Assembly: GCF_003124125.1 (NCBI RefSeq)
Contig: NZ_QCXQ01000001.1
Span: forward strand, 1-64,000
Direction of reading: 5' to 3'
Length of the DNA: 64,000 bases
Source of the DNA: Levilactobacillus bambusae
Lineage (GTDB): Bacteria > Bacillota > Bacilli > Lactobacillales > Lactobacillaceae
How positions within the stretch are numbered: the first letter of the stretch is position 1; each line of letters opens with the position of its first letter. Shown one piece after another: positions 26,972 to 37,059 of this stretch. Position numbers and translations under genes: made by a program. The notes beneath the pieces are model-generated. The model saw only the letters and a list, made by a program, of their open reading frames with translations, was not told where the DNA came from and did not search any database.

Positions 26972-27820
26972 ATGAACTTCCACTTAAATAGAAAAAATGA
27001 ACGGGCTCACCAGCAGGTTCTTACCCCGTGGGAGGCCTACCAAAAAGAATCCGCCGCTAACCAGAAACAATCCGCAGCCGGACGGCAGAAGAAACGAATT
27101 GGGGATAAGCTGCCCAAGTTTAAACACCAGCGAAACCGAAAATTGGTCCAAAAAATGACCATACTTCTTACCAGTTTTATCCTGGTAATTCTAGTGATGG
27201 TCTATTTTTTGCTGCCGTTAAGCCACGTTGAAAAAATCTCAGTAATGGGTAATCAGGTCCTCAGTAAGAATCAGGTGATTCACTATACGGGAATTAAGCG
27301 GGGAGCTTCCATTTATACAGTCCAGGGAAGCACGGCCGCAATTGCTGATCGTGCGGAAAAACGAACCCCGCGGATTGAACGGTTAACGGTTCGGGTCGTT
27401 CATTTTAATCAGGTCGAAATTAAGCTGAAAGAATACGCCACCGCCGGATATGCAGAAGTGGGAAACCATTACGTTGAGGTTCTGGAGGATGGGACGATTT
27501 CTACTAAGCGGATTAATCAGCCCCAAGCAGGGGCGCCCGTCTATAACGGTTTTAAATCAACGAAAACGTTGCGGTCAATGATTAAGCAATACGCTCAGCT
27601 GCCGTCGGACGTTAAAAGCAGCATCTCAGATATTCGTTTCGACCCAACTCAGACTGATAAAACTAGGGTTCATGTCTTTATGAACGATGGAAATGAGGTC
27701 TATGCGACGATCCCCACCTTTGCTAAGAAAATGGCTTATTACCCTAGTATTGCTAATAAAATGAAGGCAAACGGGGTTGTAAACTTAGAAGTGGGTGCTT
27801 ATTCCTACCCCTTTAAATAA
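26972..27820 (+). CDS. divIB: cell division protein DivIB/FtsQ
   Basis: A 282-residue bitopic protein: long basic cytoplasmic N terminus, one membrane helix at about 65-85 (ILLTSFILVILVMVYFLLP), then a POTRA domain opening with SHVEKISVMGN and the beta domain. It scaffolds FtsL and DivIC at the septum. ATG 26972 is chosen since AAAGGAGG lies seven bases upstream; the upstream TTG frame would place that SD inside the gene. Last gene of the mraZ transcription block before the ftsA promoter. Confidence 0.92.
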   Translation: MNFHLNRKNERAHQQVLTPWEAYQKESAANQKQSAAGRQKKRIGDKLPKFKHQRNRKLVQKMTILLTSFILVILVMVYFLLPLSHVEKISVMGNQVLSKNQVIHYTGIKRGASIYTVQGSTAAIADRAEKRTPRIERLTVRVVHFNQVEIKLKEYATAGYAEVGNHYVEVLEDGTISTKRINQPQAGAPVYNGFKSTKTLRSMIKQYAQLPSDVKSSISDIRFDPTQTDKTRVHVFMNDGNEVYATIPTFAKKMAYYPSIANKMKANGVVNLEVGAYSYPFK

Positions 27821-27861
27821 TTAAAGAGTCATTACAATTCATGAAACCCTTTAAAATGGCT

Positions 27862-27890
27862 TTATCAACGGGGTTTATGTGTGGTAAACT
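27862..27890 (+). promoter_or_regulatory. promoter of ftsA-ftsZ
   Basis: TTATCA and TAAACT with 17-bp spacing, and TGG directly before the -10 (extended -10). It lies in the 141-bp gap between divIB and ftsA. Confidence 0.65.
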
Positions 27891-27961
27891 TAAAATTATT
27901 AAGGAAAAAGAAATCGTTATTGTTATTGATGTGGAAATCAATTAGGAGGTTCCTTCATTAA

Positions 27962-29302
27962 ATGGATAATTCAGGTATGTACGTTGGCCTAGATATAGGG
28001 ACTACCTCAATAAAAGTCATTGTTGCTGAAAGTGTTAAGGGACAAGTGAATGTTATTGGCGTGGGAAATGAACGCTCCGACGGAATTAGTCGGGGAGTCA
28101 TTGTCGATATCGATAAGGCTGCTAACGCAATTCGCAGTGCTGTCAAACAGGCTGAAGAAAAAGCAAGCATTCAAATTCATGATGTTATCGTCGGCTTACC
28201 AGCCAACTTATTAAAAATCGAATCCTGTAGTGGCATGATGGTCTTGGCCGACTCATCCCGTGAAATTACAAGTAGTGACGTCCGTGATGTTGCCCTCTCA
28301 GCCCTCACCCAGAATTTACCGCCCGAACGGCAAGTGCTGGATATCATTCCGCAACAGTTTACGGTAGATGGATTTGATGGAATCAAAGATCCCCGGGGAA
28401 TGGTAGGGGTCCGGTTAGAAATGACCGGAACTTTATTCACCGGGCCTAAAACAATTATGCATAATACTAAAAAGGCAGTCGAACAGGCCGGGTTACATAT
28501 TCGTGGAACGGTAATTAACTCGCTTGCCGAGGGACACACCGTCTTAAACGATGGTGAGCAGGATTTTGGGACCGTTGTTCTCGATTTTGGTGGAGGACAA
28601 ACCGGCGCCTCTGTCATTCATGATCACCAGCTCAAGTACGCGGACGTTGATCAAGAGGGCGGCCAATTTATCACTAAGGATATTTCGGTCGTCCTGAATA
28701 CGTCACTAGATAGCGCAGAGAAGTTAAAGCGGGATTATGGCTACGCCTTTGCTGAGGAAGCCTCTGATGATGAGGAATTTCCGGTAGATGTCGTGGGTCA
28801 AAGTCAACCCATGGTGATTTCAGAACGGTACTTAGCTGAAATTATTGAGGCCCGACTGGATCAAATTCTTGGTCAAATCGGTGAACGGCTCGATAAAATC
28901 GGTGCGCTTGACTTACCTGGAGGGGTAGTCATCACCGGAGGAGTCGCCGCTTTACCGGGAATGATTGATTTAGTATCTGACCGGTTTGGCGTAACCGTCC
29001 GGGAATTTATTCCCGATCAAATGGGGTTGCGTCATCCGTCGTTTACACTTCCACTTTCACTGGTTAGCTACTTTAGCAGCTTAAATGAAATTGATCTGAT
29101 CGTAAAATCCGCGTTAACCGGGCAGACAGATCTTGTGGATACGCTTGATGAGCAACGGGTTGCCCAAGCTCATCAAGTTGAAGAAGCTAGTCAACAACAG
29201 GTAACGGAACGATCAACTCGGCAACGACCACAAAAACAACCACGAAATAAAAAGAATCGTACTGATGGGATTCGGAAGTTCTTCAGTGACTTCTTCGATT
29301 AG
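27962..29302 (+). CDS. ftsA: cell division protein FtsA
   Basis: A 446-residue actin-fold ATPase. N-terminal phosphate motif YVGLDIGTTSIKVI, second phosphate motif VVLDFGGGQTG, and the adenosine motif GGVVITGGVAALPG are all visible. A Gln/Arg-rich linker and the amphipathic membrane-targeting helix (GIRKFFSDFFD) end the protein. FtsA tethers FtsZ to the membrane. ATG 27962; AGGAGG is 13 bases upstream, a little far. Followed by ftsZ after 25 bp. Confidence 0.95.
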   Translation: MDNSGMYVGLDIGTTSIKVIVAESVKGQVNVIGVGNERSDGISRGVIVDIDKAANAIRSAVKQAEEKASIQIHDVIVGLPANLLKIESCSGMMVLADSSREITSSDVRDVALSALTQNLPPERQVLDIIPQQFTVDGFDGIKDPRGMVGVRLEMTGTLFTGPKTIMHNTKKAVEQAGLHIRGTVINSLAEGHTVLNDGEQDFGTVVLDFGGGQTGASVIHDHQLKYADVDQEGGQFITKDISVVLNTSLDSAEKLKRDYGYAFAEEASDDEEFPVDVVGQSQPMVISERYLAEIIEARLDQILGQIGERLDKIGALDLPGGVVITGGVAALPGMIDLVSDRFGVTVREFIPDQMGLRHPSFTLPLSLVSYFSSLNEIDLIVKSALTGQTDLVDTLDEQRVAQAHQVEEASQQQVTERSTRQRPQKQPRNKKNRTDGIRKFFSDFFD

Positions 29303-29327
29303 TGACAATACGGAGGGATAATAGATA

Positions 29328-30590
29328 ATGGAATACTCACTAGACTCGGCCCAAAATCACGGGGCAACAATTAAGGTAATTGGTGTCGGTGGCGGCGGAA
29401 GCAACGCTGTCAATCGAATGATTGCTGAAGACGTTAAGGGCGTTGAATTTATCGTGGCAAACACCGATGTTCAAGCACTTCAGGCATCAAAGGCAGAAAC
29501 TAAAATTCAGTTAGGCCCGAAGCTGACACGCGGATTAGGGGCCGGATCAAACCCAGAAGTTGGCGAAAAAGCGGCGGAAGAAAGTGAAGAAGCCCTTCAA
29601 GAGGCCTTAGACGGTGCCGATATGGTTTTCGTTACGGCTGGTATGGGGGGCGGAACTGGAAATGGGGCTGCCCCAATTGTCGCTAAAATTGCTAAGGAAA
29701 GCGGCGCCTTAACCGTTGGTGTCATTACCCGTCCGTTTAGTTTTGAAGGTCCTAAGCGGGGTCGGTATGCCGCAGAAGGCACGGCGAAAATGAAAGAAAA
29801 CGTTGATACGTTAATTGTCATTGCTAATAACCGACTATTGGAAATTGTTGATAAGAAGACACCGATGATGGAGGCCTTCCAAGAAGCTGATAACGTTCTT
29901 CGTCAAGGGGTCCAAGGAATTTCCGATTTAATTACTAGCCCAGGTTACGTTAACTTGGATTTTGCCGATGTTAAGACTGTGATGAAGGATCAAGGCTCAG
30001 CCCTCATGGGAATTGGCAGTGCCAGTGGCGAAAACCGGACGGAAGATGCCACTAAGAAGGCCATTTCATCACCATTGCTTGAAGTCTCCATCGACGGTGC
30101 CGAACAGGTCCTCCTAAACATTACGGGTGGCCCTGATTTATCTCTGTTCGAAGCCCAGGCTGCTTCAGAGATTGTGTCGCAGGCGGCGACGTCCGATGTG
30201 AACATTATCTTTGGTACCTCAATTGACGAGGGCTTAGGTGACGAAGTGCGGGTAACAGTTATTGCCACTGGGATCGATAAGAAACGTGAAGAAATGGCTC
30301 AGCACCAAAACCGTCAGTCCCACCGGACTAGTAGCATGTCTGAACAACAGACTGCGTCAACCGGTTCGACTAATCAAGACCCGTTCAACGACTGGGACAT
30401 CCGACGCGAACCAAATAACCGGCCCAACGTAGAGTCCACTCCTAACAACGATGAATTTGCTGGTGTTCAAAAGCCAGACTTTAACGTGTTTAATCCGGAT
30501 GAGTCTGACTCATCTAAGGATGATAATTCGGGCATGGATACACCTGCTTTCTTTAAACGACGCCGGCGTAACAAGCGTAATGACGACTAA
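29328..30590 (+). CDS. ftsZ: cell division protein FtsZ
   Basis: A 420-residue tubulin-like GTPase with the GGGTGNG signature at about 107-113, [14 protein letters not shown] at the N terminus and the T7 region [11 protein letters not shown]. After residue 320 comes a disordered Gln/Asn/Ser-rich linker and a C-terminal peptide [14 protein letters not shown] that binds FtsA and SepF. It polymerises into the Z ring. Good SD (GGAGG). Not followed by a PLP-homeostasis yggS/ylmE gene, which many Firmicutes have here. Confidence 0.97.
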   Translation: MEYSLDSAQNHGATIKVIGVGGGGSNAVNRMIAEDVKGVEFIVANTDVQALQASKAETKIQLGPKLTRGLGAGSNPEVGEKAAEESEEALQEALDGADMVFVTAGMGGGTGNGAAPIVAKIAKESGALTVGVITRPFSFEGPKRGRYAAEGTAKMKENVDTLIVIANNRLLEIVDKKTPMMEAFQEADNVLRQGVQGISDLITSPGYVNLDFADVKTVMKDQGSALMGIGSASGENRTEDATKKAISSPLLEVSIDGAEQVLLNITGGPDLSLFEAQAASEIVSQAATSDVNIIFGTSIDEGLGDEVRVTVIATGIDKKREEMAQHQNRQSHRTSSMSEQQTASTGSTNQDPFNDWDIRREPNNRPNVESTPNNDEFAGVQKPDFNVFNPDESDSSKDDNSGMDTPAFFKRRRRNKRNDD

Positions 30591-30650
30591 TTTTGCTGAA
30601 CTATTGTAGAATTAACTTGGATAAGAGTTAATAAAGAAGGAAGCGAAAAT

Positions 30651-31082
30651 GTGATGGCAGAAAAGTTTAGTTTCAGTAAGTTCTTCGGAATGACGGATGA
30701 TATGGGGTCTGAAGCTCCGGTTGGGGATAATGTTGAACGGCAGACAACTCAAGCGGCACCCGTAACTGGGCGCAGTGATAAAGTGGTCTCCATTAATGGG
30801 CCTAAAGCATCTGCTAGCCATATTTCACTATTTGAACCCCGAATTTACTCGGACGTTAAATCAATCGCGACCCAGTTAATGAAGAATGAAGCGGTAATTA
30901 TTAATTTTTCTCGCGTAGATGAAGCACAGTCTAAACGCATTGTCGATTTTTTAACCGGGACCATTTTTGCTATCGATGGCGATATTCAGCGAATTGGAAA
31001 CGAAATGTTTTTATGCACACCGCACAACTTTCAGGTTAGTGGTGAGTTAGGTTCCGACGTTAAGACACAATTTAAACTTTAG
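30651..31082 (+). CDS. sepF: cell division protein SepF
   Basis: A 143-residue protein: an N-terminal amphipathic helix (KFSFSKFFGM) for membrane binding, a low-complexity linker, and the SepF core (VKSIATQLMKNEAVIINFSRVDEAQ...RIVDFLTG). SepF anchors and aligns FtsZ filaments. Start is ambiguous: GTG 30651 has GGAAG seven bases upstream, ATG 30654 has it at ten; either gives the same mature protein within one residue. Confidence 0.92.
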   Translation: MMAEKFSFSKFFGMTDDMGSEAPVGDNVERQTTQAAPVTGRSDKVVSINGPKASASHISLFEPRIYSDVKSIATQLMKNEAVIINFSRVDEAQSKRIVDFLTGTIFAIDGDIQRIGNEMFLCTPHNFQVSGELGSDVKTQFKL

Positions 31083-31098
31083 ACGAGGAAGTGACACC

Positions 31099-31380
31099 GT
31101 GGGAATTGGGATCTATTACTTTTTTCAAATCTTAATTTGGTTGGTCAATGTCTATATCTGGGCAATCGTCATTTACGCTTTGCTAAGTTGGTTCCCCGGG
31201 GCATATCAATCTCGGTTTGGCCAGCTGCTGGTTCAAATTGTTCAGCCGTTTCTAAATTATTTTGAATTTATTCACGTCGGCGTGCTCGGCTTTGGTCCCA
31301 TCGTTGCCATCATCGTGTTAACCATTGTGCAATATGGGCTCACTTACTTACAGACGATTTTTCTCCAATTAGTTCAGTAA
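31099..31380 (+). CDS. YggT family membrane protein (YlmG)
   Basis: A 93-residue protein with two hydrophobic segments (about 5-30 and 62-90) flanking ALLSWFPGAYQSRFGQLLVQIVQPFLNYF, the YggT family signature. In Firmicutes it sits between sepF and ylmH. Homologues are linked to envelope and osmotic functions, but no activity is established. GTG start with GAGGAAG upstream. Confidence 0.88.
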   Translation: MGIGIYYFFQILIWLVNVYIWAIVIYALLSWFPGAYQSRFGQLLVQIVQPFLNYFEFIHVGVLGFGPIVAIIVLTIVQYGLTYLQTIFLQLVQ

Positions 31381-31398
31381 GAAGAGGGGGTGACACCA

Positions 31399-32184
31399 TT
31401 GAATGATAATGTTAGACAACATTTTCGGTCGGATGAGGCCAATTTTATCGATGTCGTAGACGAATGGATTCGTGAGGCCGAGGATCAGTATCGGCCAGTC
31501 CTGACTCATTTTTTAAATCCACGGCAGGTTTATATTGCTAAAACCTTAATTAACCGGAATGATGACGTCCACGTTCAATTTAATGGGGGTCATTTCAATG
31601 CTGAAATGCAACGGGCCCTAGTGTACCCTAATTATTATGAACCAGTCCTGGGAGATTTCAACCTAGCGGCACTCAACGTGAACTACCCCGTTAAGTTTGC
31701 TGAACTTCACCATAGCACCATTCTGGGAACCCTCCTAGGTGAGGGGGGAACCGATCGGAACGTTCTAGGTGATATTTTAACGGATGGTGAAACGTGGCAG
31801 ATTATCACGGAAGCGGGTATGGCTGACTACTTTGAGTCACAAATTACTCACGTTGGTAAAGTTAAGGTTCGGTTAGAACCTGTGGGACTCGATCAAGTGG
31901 TAACGCCCATTAACGAATGGGAACCCGAGTCGGTGTTTTTAACGTCGCTCCGGTTAGATACAATCGTCGGTTCCGGATTCCATCTGTCCCGACACCGGTC
32001 TAAGGAGCTAATCGAGGCTGGACGTATTAGGGTTAACTGGGGTGAAATTGATAAACCCGACTATGAGCTAGCCGTAGCAGATATTATTTCCGTCCGCGGG
32101 TTTGGTCGAATTCGGTTAGATTCAATTGATGGCCAAACCAAAAAGGATAAATTGCGTGTTACGTTATCAATATTAAAGAAATGA
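31399..32184 (+). CDS. ylmH: YlmH family RNA-binding (S4 domain) protein
   Basis: A 261-residue YlmH protein. An N-terminal alpha-beta region contains FLNPRQVYIAKTL. The C-terminal S4 domain runs from about residue 185 (SGFHLSRHRSKELIEAGRIRVNW). The B. subtilis relative is implicated in ribosome quality control, able to bind 50S-peptidyl-tRNA. TTG 31399 is chosen because the G-rich SD ends eight bases upstream; GTG 31390 overlaps the SD. Overlaps the open frame that leads into divIVA. Confidence 0.88.
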   Translation: MNDNVRQHFRSDEANFIDVVDEWIREAEDQYRPVLTHFLNPRQVYIAKTLINRNDDVHVQFNGGHFNAEMQRALVYPNYYEPVLGDFNLAALNVNYPVKFAELHHSTILGTLLGEGGTDRNVLGDILTDGETWQIITEAGMADYFESQITHVGKVKVRLEPVGLDQVVTPINEWEPESVFLTSLRLDTIVGSGFHLSRHRSKELIEAGRIRVNWGEIDKPDYELAVADIISVRGFGRIRLDSIDGQTKKDKLRVTLSILKK

Positions 32185-32204
32185 TTTCGGAGGGAACAAC
32201 GATT

Positions 32205-32921
32205 ATGGTACTGAGTCCACAAGATATTCATAATAAAGAATTTGGAACAAAAATGCGGGGTTATAACGTTGATGAGGTTAATGATTTTTTAGATCAAATC
32301 ATTAAGGATTATCAGATTACGCTTAACCAAAAGGATGACGCTCAACAACAATTAGATGCAGCTAACGAAAAGCTGAAGTACTTTAATGACTTAAAGGATT
32401 CCTTGAATCAGTCCATCTTAGTTGCTCAGGAAGCGGCCGATAAAGTTAAGGCTAATTCACAAAAAGAATCCGAAATCATTCTCCGCGAAGCACAAAAACA
32501 GGCTTCGGATATTGTTAGTGAAGCAACGGATAAGGGGAACCACATTATTGCGGAAGCCTCAGACCGGGCCAAAAAATTAGCCGTTGAAACCGACGACTTA
32601 AAGAAGCGGACCCGCTCGTTCCGGCAACGGTTGAAAATCATGCTGGAAAGCCAATTAGATGTTGTTAACAGTAAGGACTGGGATGATCTGTTGAAGGAGG
32701 GTTCTGCCTCCAGCTACGAAGAAATTCAACGGGTGATCGGAGACCAACTTGACAATGATGAGGCGAACGCTGTAAACTCAGAGAAGTCGGTTAATGGTTC
32801 ATCGGCAGATATTATTGATGCCGATGACGGTAAAGTTTCAAGCGGACAGACGGTTATTATTTTCCCAGATGACGAAGATAAGAAAAATTCTAAATCAAAA
32901 CCAGCCGCAACCGACAAGTAA
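32205..32921 (+). CDS. divIVA: cell division initiation protein DivIVA
   Basis: A 238-residue protein starting MVLSPQDIHNKEFGTKMRGYN, the DivIVA N-terminal membrane-curvature-sensing domain. Long coiled coils follow (about 30-165), then an acidic Ser-rich C-terminal tail. It marks poles and septa and recruits partners. ATG 32205 has GGAGGG ten bases upstream; the frame starts 24 bases earlier at an ATG inside the end of ylmH, without SD. Last gene before the ileS leader. Confidence 0.93.
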   Translation: MVLSPQDIHNKEFGTKMRGYNVDEVNDFLDQIIKDYQITLNQKDDAQQQLDAANEKLKYFNDLKDSLNQSILVAQEAADKVKANSQKESEIILREAQKQASDIVSEATDKGNHIIAEASDRAKKLAVETDDLKKRTRSFRQRLKIMLESQLDVVNSKDWDDLLKEGSASSYEEIQRVIGDQLDNDEANAVNSEKSVNGSSADIIDADDGKVSSGQTVIIFPDDEDKKNSKSKPAATDK

Positions 32922-32937
32922 AGCCAATTAACAACCC

Positions 32938-33159
32938 CAAAGAACAGAAAGCACTTCGTTATACGTTAGCGAGTCGGCAGCCGGTGAAAGGTCGATGGTC
33001 CCTAGCGGAGTCGCAGATCCTCTTTGTGATGAATAAAGTGAACGAAAGTAAGTTTATTCGGTCGTGGTCCGTTAACGCCATACTAAGAGAATTCCCAGGA
33101 ATTCTGAATTTGGGTGGTACCACGATTAGACCTCGTCCCTTGCGGACGGGGTCTTTTTT
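32938..33159 (+). promoter_or_regulatory. T-box leader (tRNA-Ile sensor) of ileS
   Basis: T-box motif GGGTGGTACCACG at 33112-33124 is followed by an intrinsic terminator (33128-33154 stem, six Ts). Stem I base CAAAGA (32938) pairs with TCTTTG (33021-33026), and the bases just inside its 3' arm read ATC (33017-33019), an isoleucine codon that fits the specifier position. Uncharged tRNA-Ile would bind and favour the antiterminator, turning on ileS. The specifier call is by manual folding. Confidence 0.92.
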
Positions 33160-33204
33160 GGACCAATGAGCTGAGCCTAAACCCTAGGTTGAGCTCGTTG
33201 GTCC
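33160..33204 (+). other. extra hairpin between the T-box terminator and ileS
   Basis: GGACCAATGAGCT pairs with AGCTCGTTGGTCC (one G-U), with a smaller CCTA/TAGG stem in the loop. It starts right after the T-box U-tract, has no U-tract of its own, and ends 25 bases before the ileS SD. Confidence 0.7.
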
Positions 33205-33240
33205 AATGACTACCAACCCATAACCTAAGGAGGAAACTTG

Positions 33241-36057
33241 ATGCGAGTTAAAGACACACTTAACCTTGGCAAAACTAAGTTTAAGATGCGTGGTAACTTA
33301 CCCGTTAAGGAAGTTGACCGGCAGAAAGCTTGGCAGGAAAATAAGGTTTATGAACAACGCCAAAAATTAAACGAGGGCAAACCGTCCTTTGTCCTTCATG
33401 ATGGACCACCCTATGCCAATGGAGACATTCACATGGGCCATGCCATGAATAAAATCTCTAAGGATATCATTGTTCGTTACAAATCAATGAACGGGTTTCG
33501 GGCCCCTTACGTTCCGGGATGGGATACCCACGGATTGCCAATCGAACAGCAATTGACCAAGATGGGATACGACCGTAAAAAGATGAAGACGTCCGAATTT
33601 CGGGATCTTTGCCGTCAGTATGCGTTAGAACAAGTTGAGCGGCAAAAGGCCGAGTTTAAACGGTTAGGGGTGGCAGCAGAATGGGATGATCCCTATTTAA
33701 CGCTGGACCCTAAGTTTGAAGCAGCTGAAATTCGGGTTTTCGGTAAAATGAACGATGAAGGCCTGATTTATAAGGGTAAGCGACCAGTTTATTGGTCATG
33801 GTCATCCGAATCAGCCATGGCGGAAGCTGAAGTTGATTATCATGATGTTACCTCTCCATCCGCTTTTTATGCGGAGCATGTCGTTGACGGGAAGGGCATT
33901 TTAGATGATAACACCTACATGGTGGTCTGGACGACTACGCCTTGGACCATTCCAGCATCGGAAGGGATTACGCTAGGGGCTGACTTTGACTATGCGGTTG
34001 TTCAGCCCGAGGGCGAAGACAAGAAGTATGTCGTTGCTGAGGCTTTATTGGCCCAGAGTGCTGATCGGTTTGGCTGGCACAACGTTAAGACCCTGAAAAC
34101 CGTTAAGGGGGCCGATTTAGAGCATGTTTTGGCTGAACATCCTTTCTATCCAGACCGCAAGTTGGTAACAATGCTCGGGGACTTCGTTACGCTTGACGGT
34201 GGAACCGGGCTAGTTCATACGGCTCCTGGGTTAGGTGAAGATGACTTCAACGTTGGGATGGAATACGGGTTACCAATTCTGGTTCCGGTCAACGATCAAG
34301 GAATTATGACCGCTGAAGCGGGGCCTGACTTTGAGGGTGTCTTTTATGAGGACGCCAATCAGATTGCACTGGATAAGTTGAAGGCCATGGGGCTACTGTT
34401 AAATTACATGCCTTATGAACACAGTTATCCGTTTGACTGGCGGACTAAGAAACCCGTTATTTACCGGGCAACCCCTCAGTGGTTTGCGTCGGTGGATAAG
34501 ATTCGTCAGAATATTTTGGATGCCATTGATGGCGTTTCATTTAGCCCTGACTGGGGTAAACGCCGGCTTTACAACATGATTCGGGACCGGGGTGACTGGG
34601 TAATTTCGCGTCAGCGGGTCTGGGGTGTGCCGCTGCCAATTTTCTACGGCGAAGACGGCGAAGCCATTATTACGAATGAAACGGTAAACCACGTTGCTGA
34701 CTTAGTGGAACAATACGGGTCAAACGTGTGGTTTGACCGGGATGCAAAGGACTTATTACCGGATGGGTTTACGAGCGAACATTCACCAAACGGTAAGTTT
34801 ACTAAGGAAACGGACATTATGGACGTGTGGTTTGATTCCGGGACCTCACATCAGGGAGTCCTAGCAGCCCGGCCATACCTCACGTATCCCGCTGATTTAG
34901 TTTTAGAGGGATCTGATCAGTACCGCGGCTGGTTTAACTCCAGCTTAATTACGAGTGTCGCTGTGGCTAACCATGCTCCTTACAAACAGTTGATTTCGCA
35001 AGGCTTTACGCTAGACGCTAACGGTCACAAGATGAGCAAGTCCTTGGGCAATACAATTGCACCCAGCGACATTATCGATAAAATGGGGGCCGAAATTGTC
35101 CGGCTTTGGGTCACGACCGTTGACACCTCTGCCGATGTCCGGGTATCAACCGAAAACTTTGTCAAGGTTTCGGATTCTTACAAGAAAATTCGGAACACGA
35201 TGCGGTATCTGTTAGCCAACACCGCTGACTTTGAACCAGAAACGATGACGGTGCCAAGTAACGAGCTGGAAGCCGGCGATCAATTTATGATGGTACGGTT
35301 AAACCAGTTGATTGCTAGTTTAACGGCTCACTATGATCAGTATGATTTCTTGACGGTAAACAAGGAATTAATGAACTTTATCATTAATGACCTGTCCGCA
35401 TACTACCTGGACTACGCCAAGGATGTTTTGTACATTGACGCTCAAAACAGTCATACCAGACGGTCAATGCAAACGGTACTTTATCAAATTACCGTGGCGT
35501 TGACGAAACTGATGACGCCAATTTTACCGCATACGGCGGAAGAAATTTGGGACTTCTTAAAGGAACCGGAGGAGTACGTTCAACTCGCTGAAATGCCCCA
35601 ACCAGTGGCGATTGACGGAGCTGCCGAAATTAACGACAAGTGGACGAACTTCCTGGCATTCCGGACTCACGTCTTAAAGGCCTTAGAGGAAGCTCGGAAT
35701 AATAAGTTAATTGGGAAGTCGGCGGACGCTGAATTAGACGTTTACGCCACCCCAGAAATTCAAAGGATGCTCGATTCGCTCCATGCTGACGTCCGCCAAA
35801 TCTTAATGGTTTCCGACCTTCAGGTGGCTGACATTGCAGATGCGCCCGCTAACTCTGAACAATTTGACGAGGATAGTTTAGCCCTAGTGGTTAAGCCTGC
35901 AGAGGGAGAAACCTGTGAACGGTGTCGGTTGATTAAGAAGGACGTTGGGGCCAATCCCGCGTACCCAGAGTTCTGTGAACGTTGTGCCCACATTGTGGAA
36001 ACTGAGTTCCCGGAAACGGCAACCGAAGGCTTTAACGATGAAAAACCAGCTAACTAA
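33241..36057 (+). CDS. ileS: isoleucyl-tRNA synthetase
   Basis: A 938-residue class I synthetase. HIGH-type motif HMGH at 64-67 in [14 protein letters not shown], a CP1 editing domain ([13 protein letters not shown]), KMSKS in [10 protein letters not shown] at about 600, and a C-terminal zinc finger with CERC repeated twice (CERCRLIKK and FCERCAH). This is the bacterial type that is usually mupirocin-sensitive. ATG 33241 has GGAGG seven bases upstream; the TTG directly before it is too close. Controlled by the T-box leader. Confidence 0.97.
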   Translation: MRVKDTLNLGKTKFKMRGNLPVKEVDRQKAWQENKVYEQRQKLNEGKPSFVLHDGPPYANGDIHMGHAMNKISKDIIVRYKSMNGFRAPYVPGWDTHGLPIEQQLTKMGYDRKKMKTSEFRDLCRQYALEQVERQKAEFKRLGVAAEWDDPYLTLDPKFEAAEIRVFGKMNDEGLIYKGKRPVYWSWSSESAMAEAEVDYHDVTSPSAFYAEHVVDGKGILDDNTYMVVWTTTPWTIPASEGITLGADFDYAVVQPEGEDKKYVVAEALLAQSADRFGWHNVKTLKTVKGADLEHVLAEHPFYPDRKLVTMLGDFVTLDGGTGLVHTAPGLGEDDFNVGMEYGLPILVPVNDQGIMTAEAGPDFEGVFYEDANQIALDKLKAMGLLLNYMPYEHSYPFDWRTKKPVIYRATPQWFASVDKIRQNILDAIDGVSFSPDWGKRRLYNMIRDRGDWVISRQRVWGVPLPIFYGEDGEAIITNETVNHVADLVEQYGSNVWFDRDAKDLLPDGFTSEHSPNGKFTKETDIMDVWFDSGTSHQGVLAARPYLTYPADLVLEGSDQYRGWFNSSLITSVAVANHAPYKQLISQGFTLDANGHKMSKSLGNTIAPSDIIDKMGAEIVRLWVTTVDTSADVRVSTENFVKVSDSYKKIRNTMRYLLANTADFEPETMTVPSNELEAGDQFMMVRLNQLIASLTAHYDQYDFLTVNKELMNFIINDLSAYYLDYAKDVLYIDAQNSHTRRSMQTVLYQITVALTKLMTPILPHTAEEIWDFLKEPEEYVQLAEMPQPVAIDGAAEINDKWTNFLAFRTHVLKALEEARNNKLIGKSADAELDVYATPEIQRMLDSLHADVRQILMVSDLQVADIADAPANSEQFDEDSLALVVKPAEGETCERCRLIKKDVGANPAYPEFCERCAHIVETEFPETATEGFNDEKPAN

Positions 36058-36077
36058 GTTGGTGAGATAAACTAAGG

Positions 36078-36151
36078 TCTGGAATGGATTTCCAGATCAT
36101 AAAATGTAGGCAGTGCGGCCGGCTTCAATCGAAGCTGGTCGCACTGCCTAC
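36078..36151 (+). terminator. double hairpin after ileS
   Basis: A small TCTGGAA-TTCCAGA hairpin (36078-36096) precedes a 21-bp stem (36106-36126 with 36131-36151, two G-U pairs, loop AATC). There is no U-tract after the long stem. Confidence 0.65.
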
Positions 36152-36168
36152 GTTGTTCAGGGGTCGTT

Positions 36169-36197
36169 TTGCTTCCTATGCTGGATTCGAGTATAAT
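36169..36197 (+). promoter_or_regulatory. promoter of the cold-shock gene
   Basis: TTGCTT and TATAAT with 17-bp spacing; the leader to the ATG is only about 20 nt, unlike the long leaders of classic cold-induced csp genes. Confidence 0.7.
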
Positions 36198-36223
36198 TTG
36201 ACTATTGAGAACGGAGGATCATC

Positions 36224-36460
36224 ATGATTGAAGGAACGGTTAAAAGTTATAATTCTAAAAACGGCTTTGGGTTTATTAAAACCAAAACCGATGGTGACGT
36301 TTTTGTTCATTACACGGCCATTTTGAGTACCGGCTTTAAATCATTAGAGGTCGGTGATCACGTTCAGTTTGTGATCGCAGAGGGCGAAAACGGGCCACAG
36401 GCGGCAAAGGTCACCCGGGTTGAAGATCCAGAGCGTCCGTCTGCAGCCACGGAAGATTGA
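36224..36460 (+). CDS. cold-shock domain protein
   Basis: A 78-residue CSD protein with RNP1 KNGFGFIK (13-20) and RNP2 VFVHY (27-31). It binds single-stranded nucleic acid and acts as an RNA chaperone. The C-terminal 12 residues extend beyond the usual 66-residue Csp core. RNP1 has Asn-Gly-Phe rather than Lys-Gly-Tyr/Phe, so it is a diverged member. Short leader, own promoter; the Nudix gene follows after 29 bp. Confidence 0.9.
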   Translation: MIEGTVKSYNSKNGFGFIKTKTDGDVFVHYTAILSTGFKSLEVGDHVQFVIAEGENGPQAAKVTRVEDPERPSAATED

Positions 36461-36489
36461 TTAATTAACGTAGAAAAGGGATGTTAGTT

Positions 36490-37047
36490 TTGAACTTTGA
36501 AGAAAAGGTTGAGAAGACAGAACCCATTTTTCACGGCCACATTATGGATGTCGAACGGGAGACGGTCCAGTTGCCTGACGGGCAGACGGCCACAAGAGAA
36601 ATTGTTCGGCACGCACCCGCCATTGGAATTTTGGCGTTAACGACCGATAATCGAATGATTTTGGAACGGCAGTGGCGGGCTCCGATCGGACAAACCACAT
36701 TGGAAATTCCAGCGGGAAAGTTAGATGCCCGGGATAAAAATGATCGGGATAGCGCCGAACATGCCGCCATTCGTGAGTTGAATGAAGAGGTTCGGTTACA
36801 ACCAGGGCATTTAGAGCGCCTGTATGGGTTTTACAGCTCGGTGGGGTTTAGTGACGAATACATGACGTTGTATCTTGCGACTGAGTTGACCCCCGTAACT
36901 ACCGAACTCCCCCGGGACAAAGGTGAAAACCTGGAAGTATTAACGCCGACCTTGGATGAGGCACTTCAACTGATTGAAAATGGTCAAATTGAGGATGCGA
37001 AGACCATTATGGCCATTCAGTACTGGCAGTTAATGACCAAAAAGTAA
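36490..37047 (+). CDS. nudF: Nudix hydrolase, ADP-ribose pyrophosphatase type
   Basis: A 185-residue Nudix protein. LEIPAGKLD opens the Nudix box and AAIRELNEEV supplies the metal-binding Glu residues. The stretch between them is longer than in the textbook box, and the closing Gly is replaced. ADP-ribose pyrophosphatases of this subfamily cleave ADP-ribose to AMP and ribose-5-phosphate. TTG 36490 is chosen: AAAAGGG ends nine bases upstream and directly abuts the in-frame ATG 36481. Probably one operon with the next two genes. Confidence 0.85.
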   Translation: MNFEEKVEKTEPIFHGHIMDVERETVQLPDGQTATREIVRHAPAIGILALTTDNRMILERQWRAPIGQTTLEIPAGKLDARDKNDRDSAEHAAIRELNEEVRLQPGHLERLYGFYSSVGFSDEYMTLYLATELTPVTTELPRDKGENLEVLTPTLDEALQLIENGQIEDAKTIMAIQYWQLMTKK

Positions 37048-37059
37048 GCGGGTGAGTGT

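Noticed and set aside
28177-28617. 146-codon antisense frame in ftsA
   Set aside because: Antisense shadow of the ATPase core, rich in Ser, Thr and Pro, no SD.
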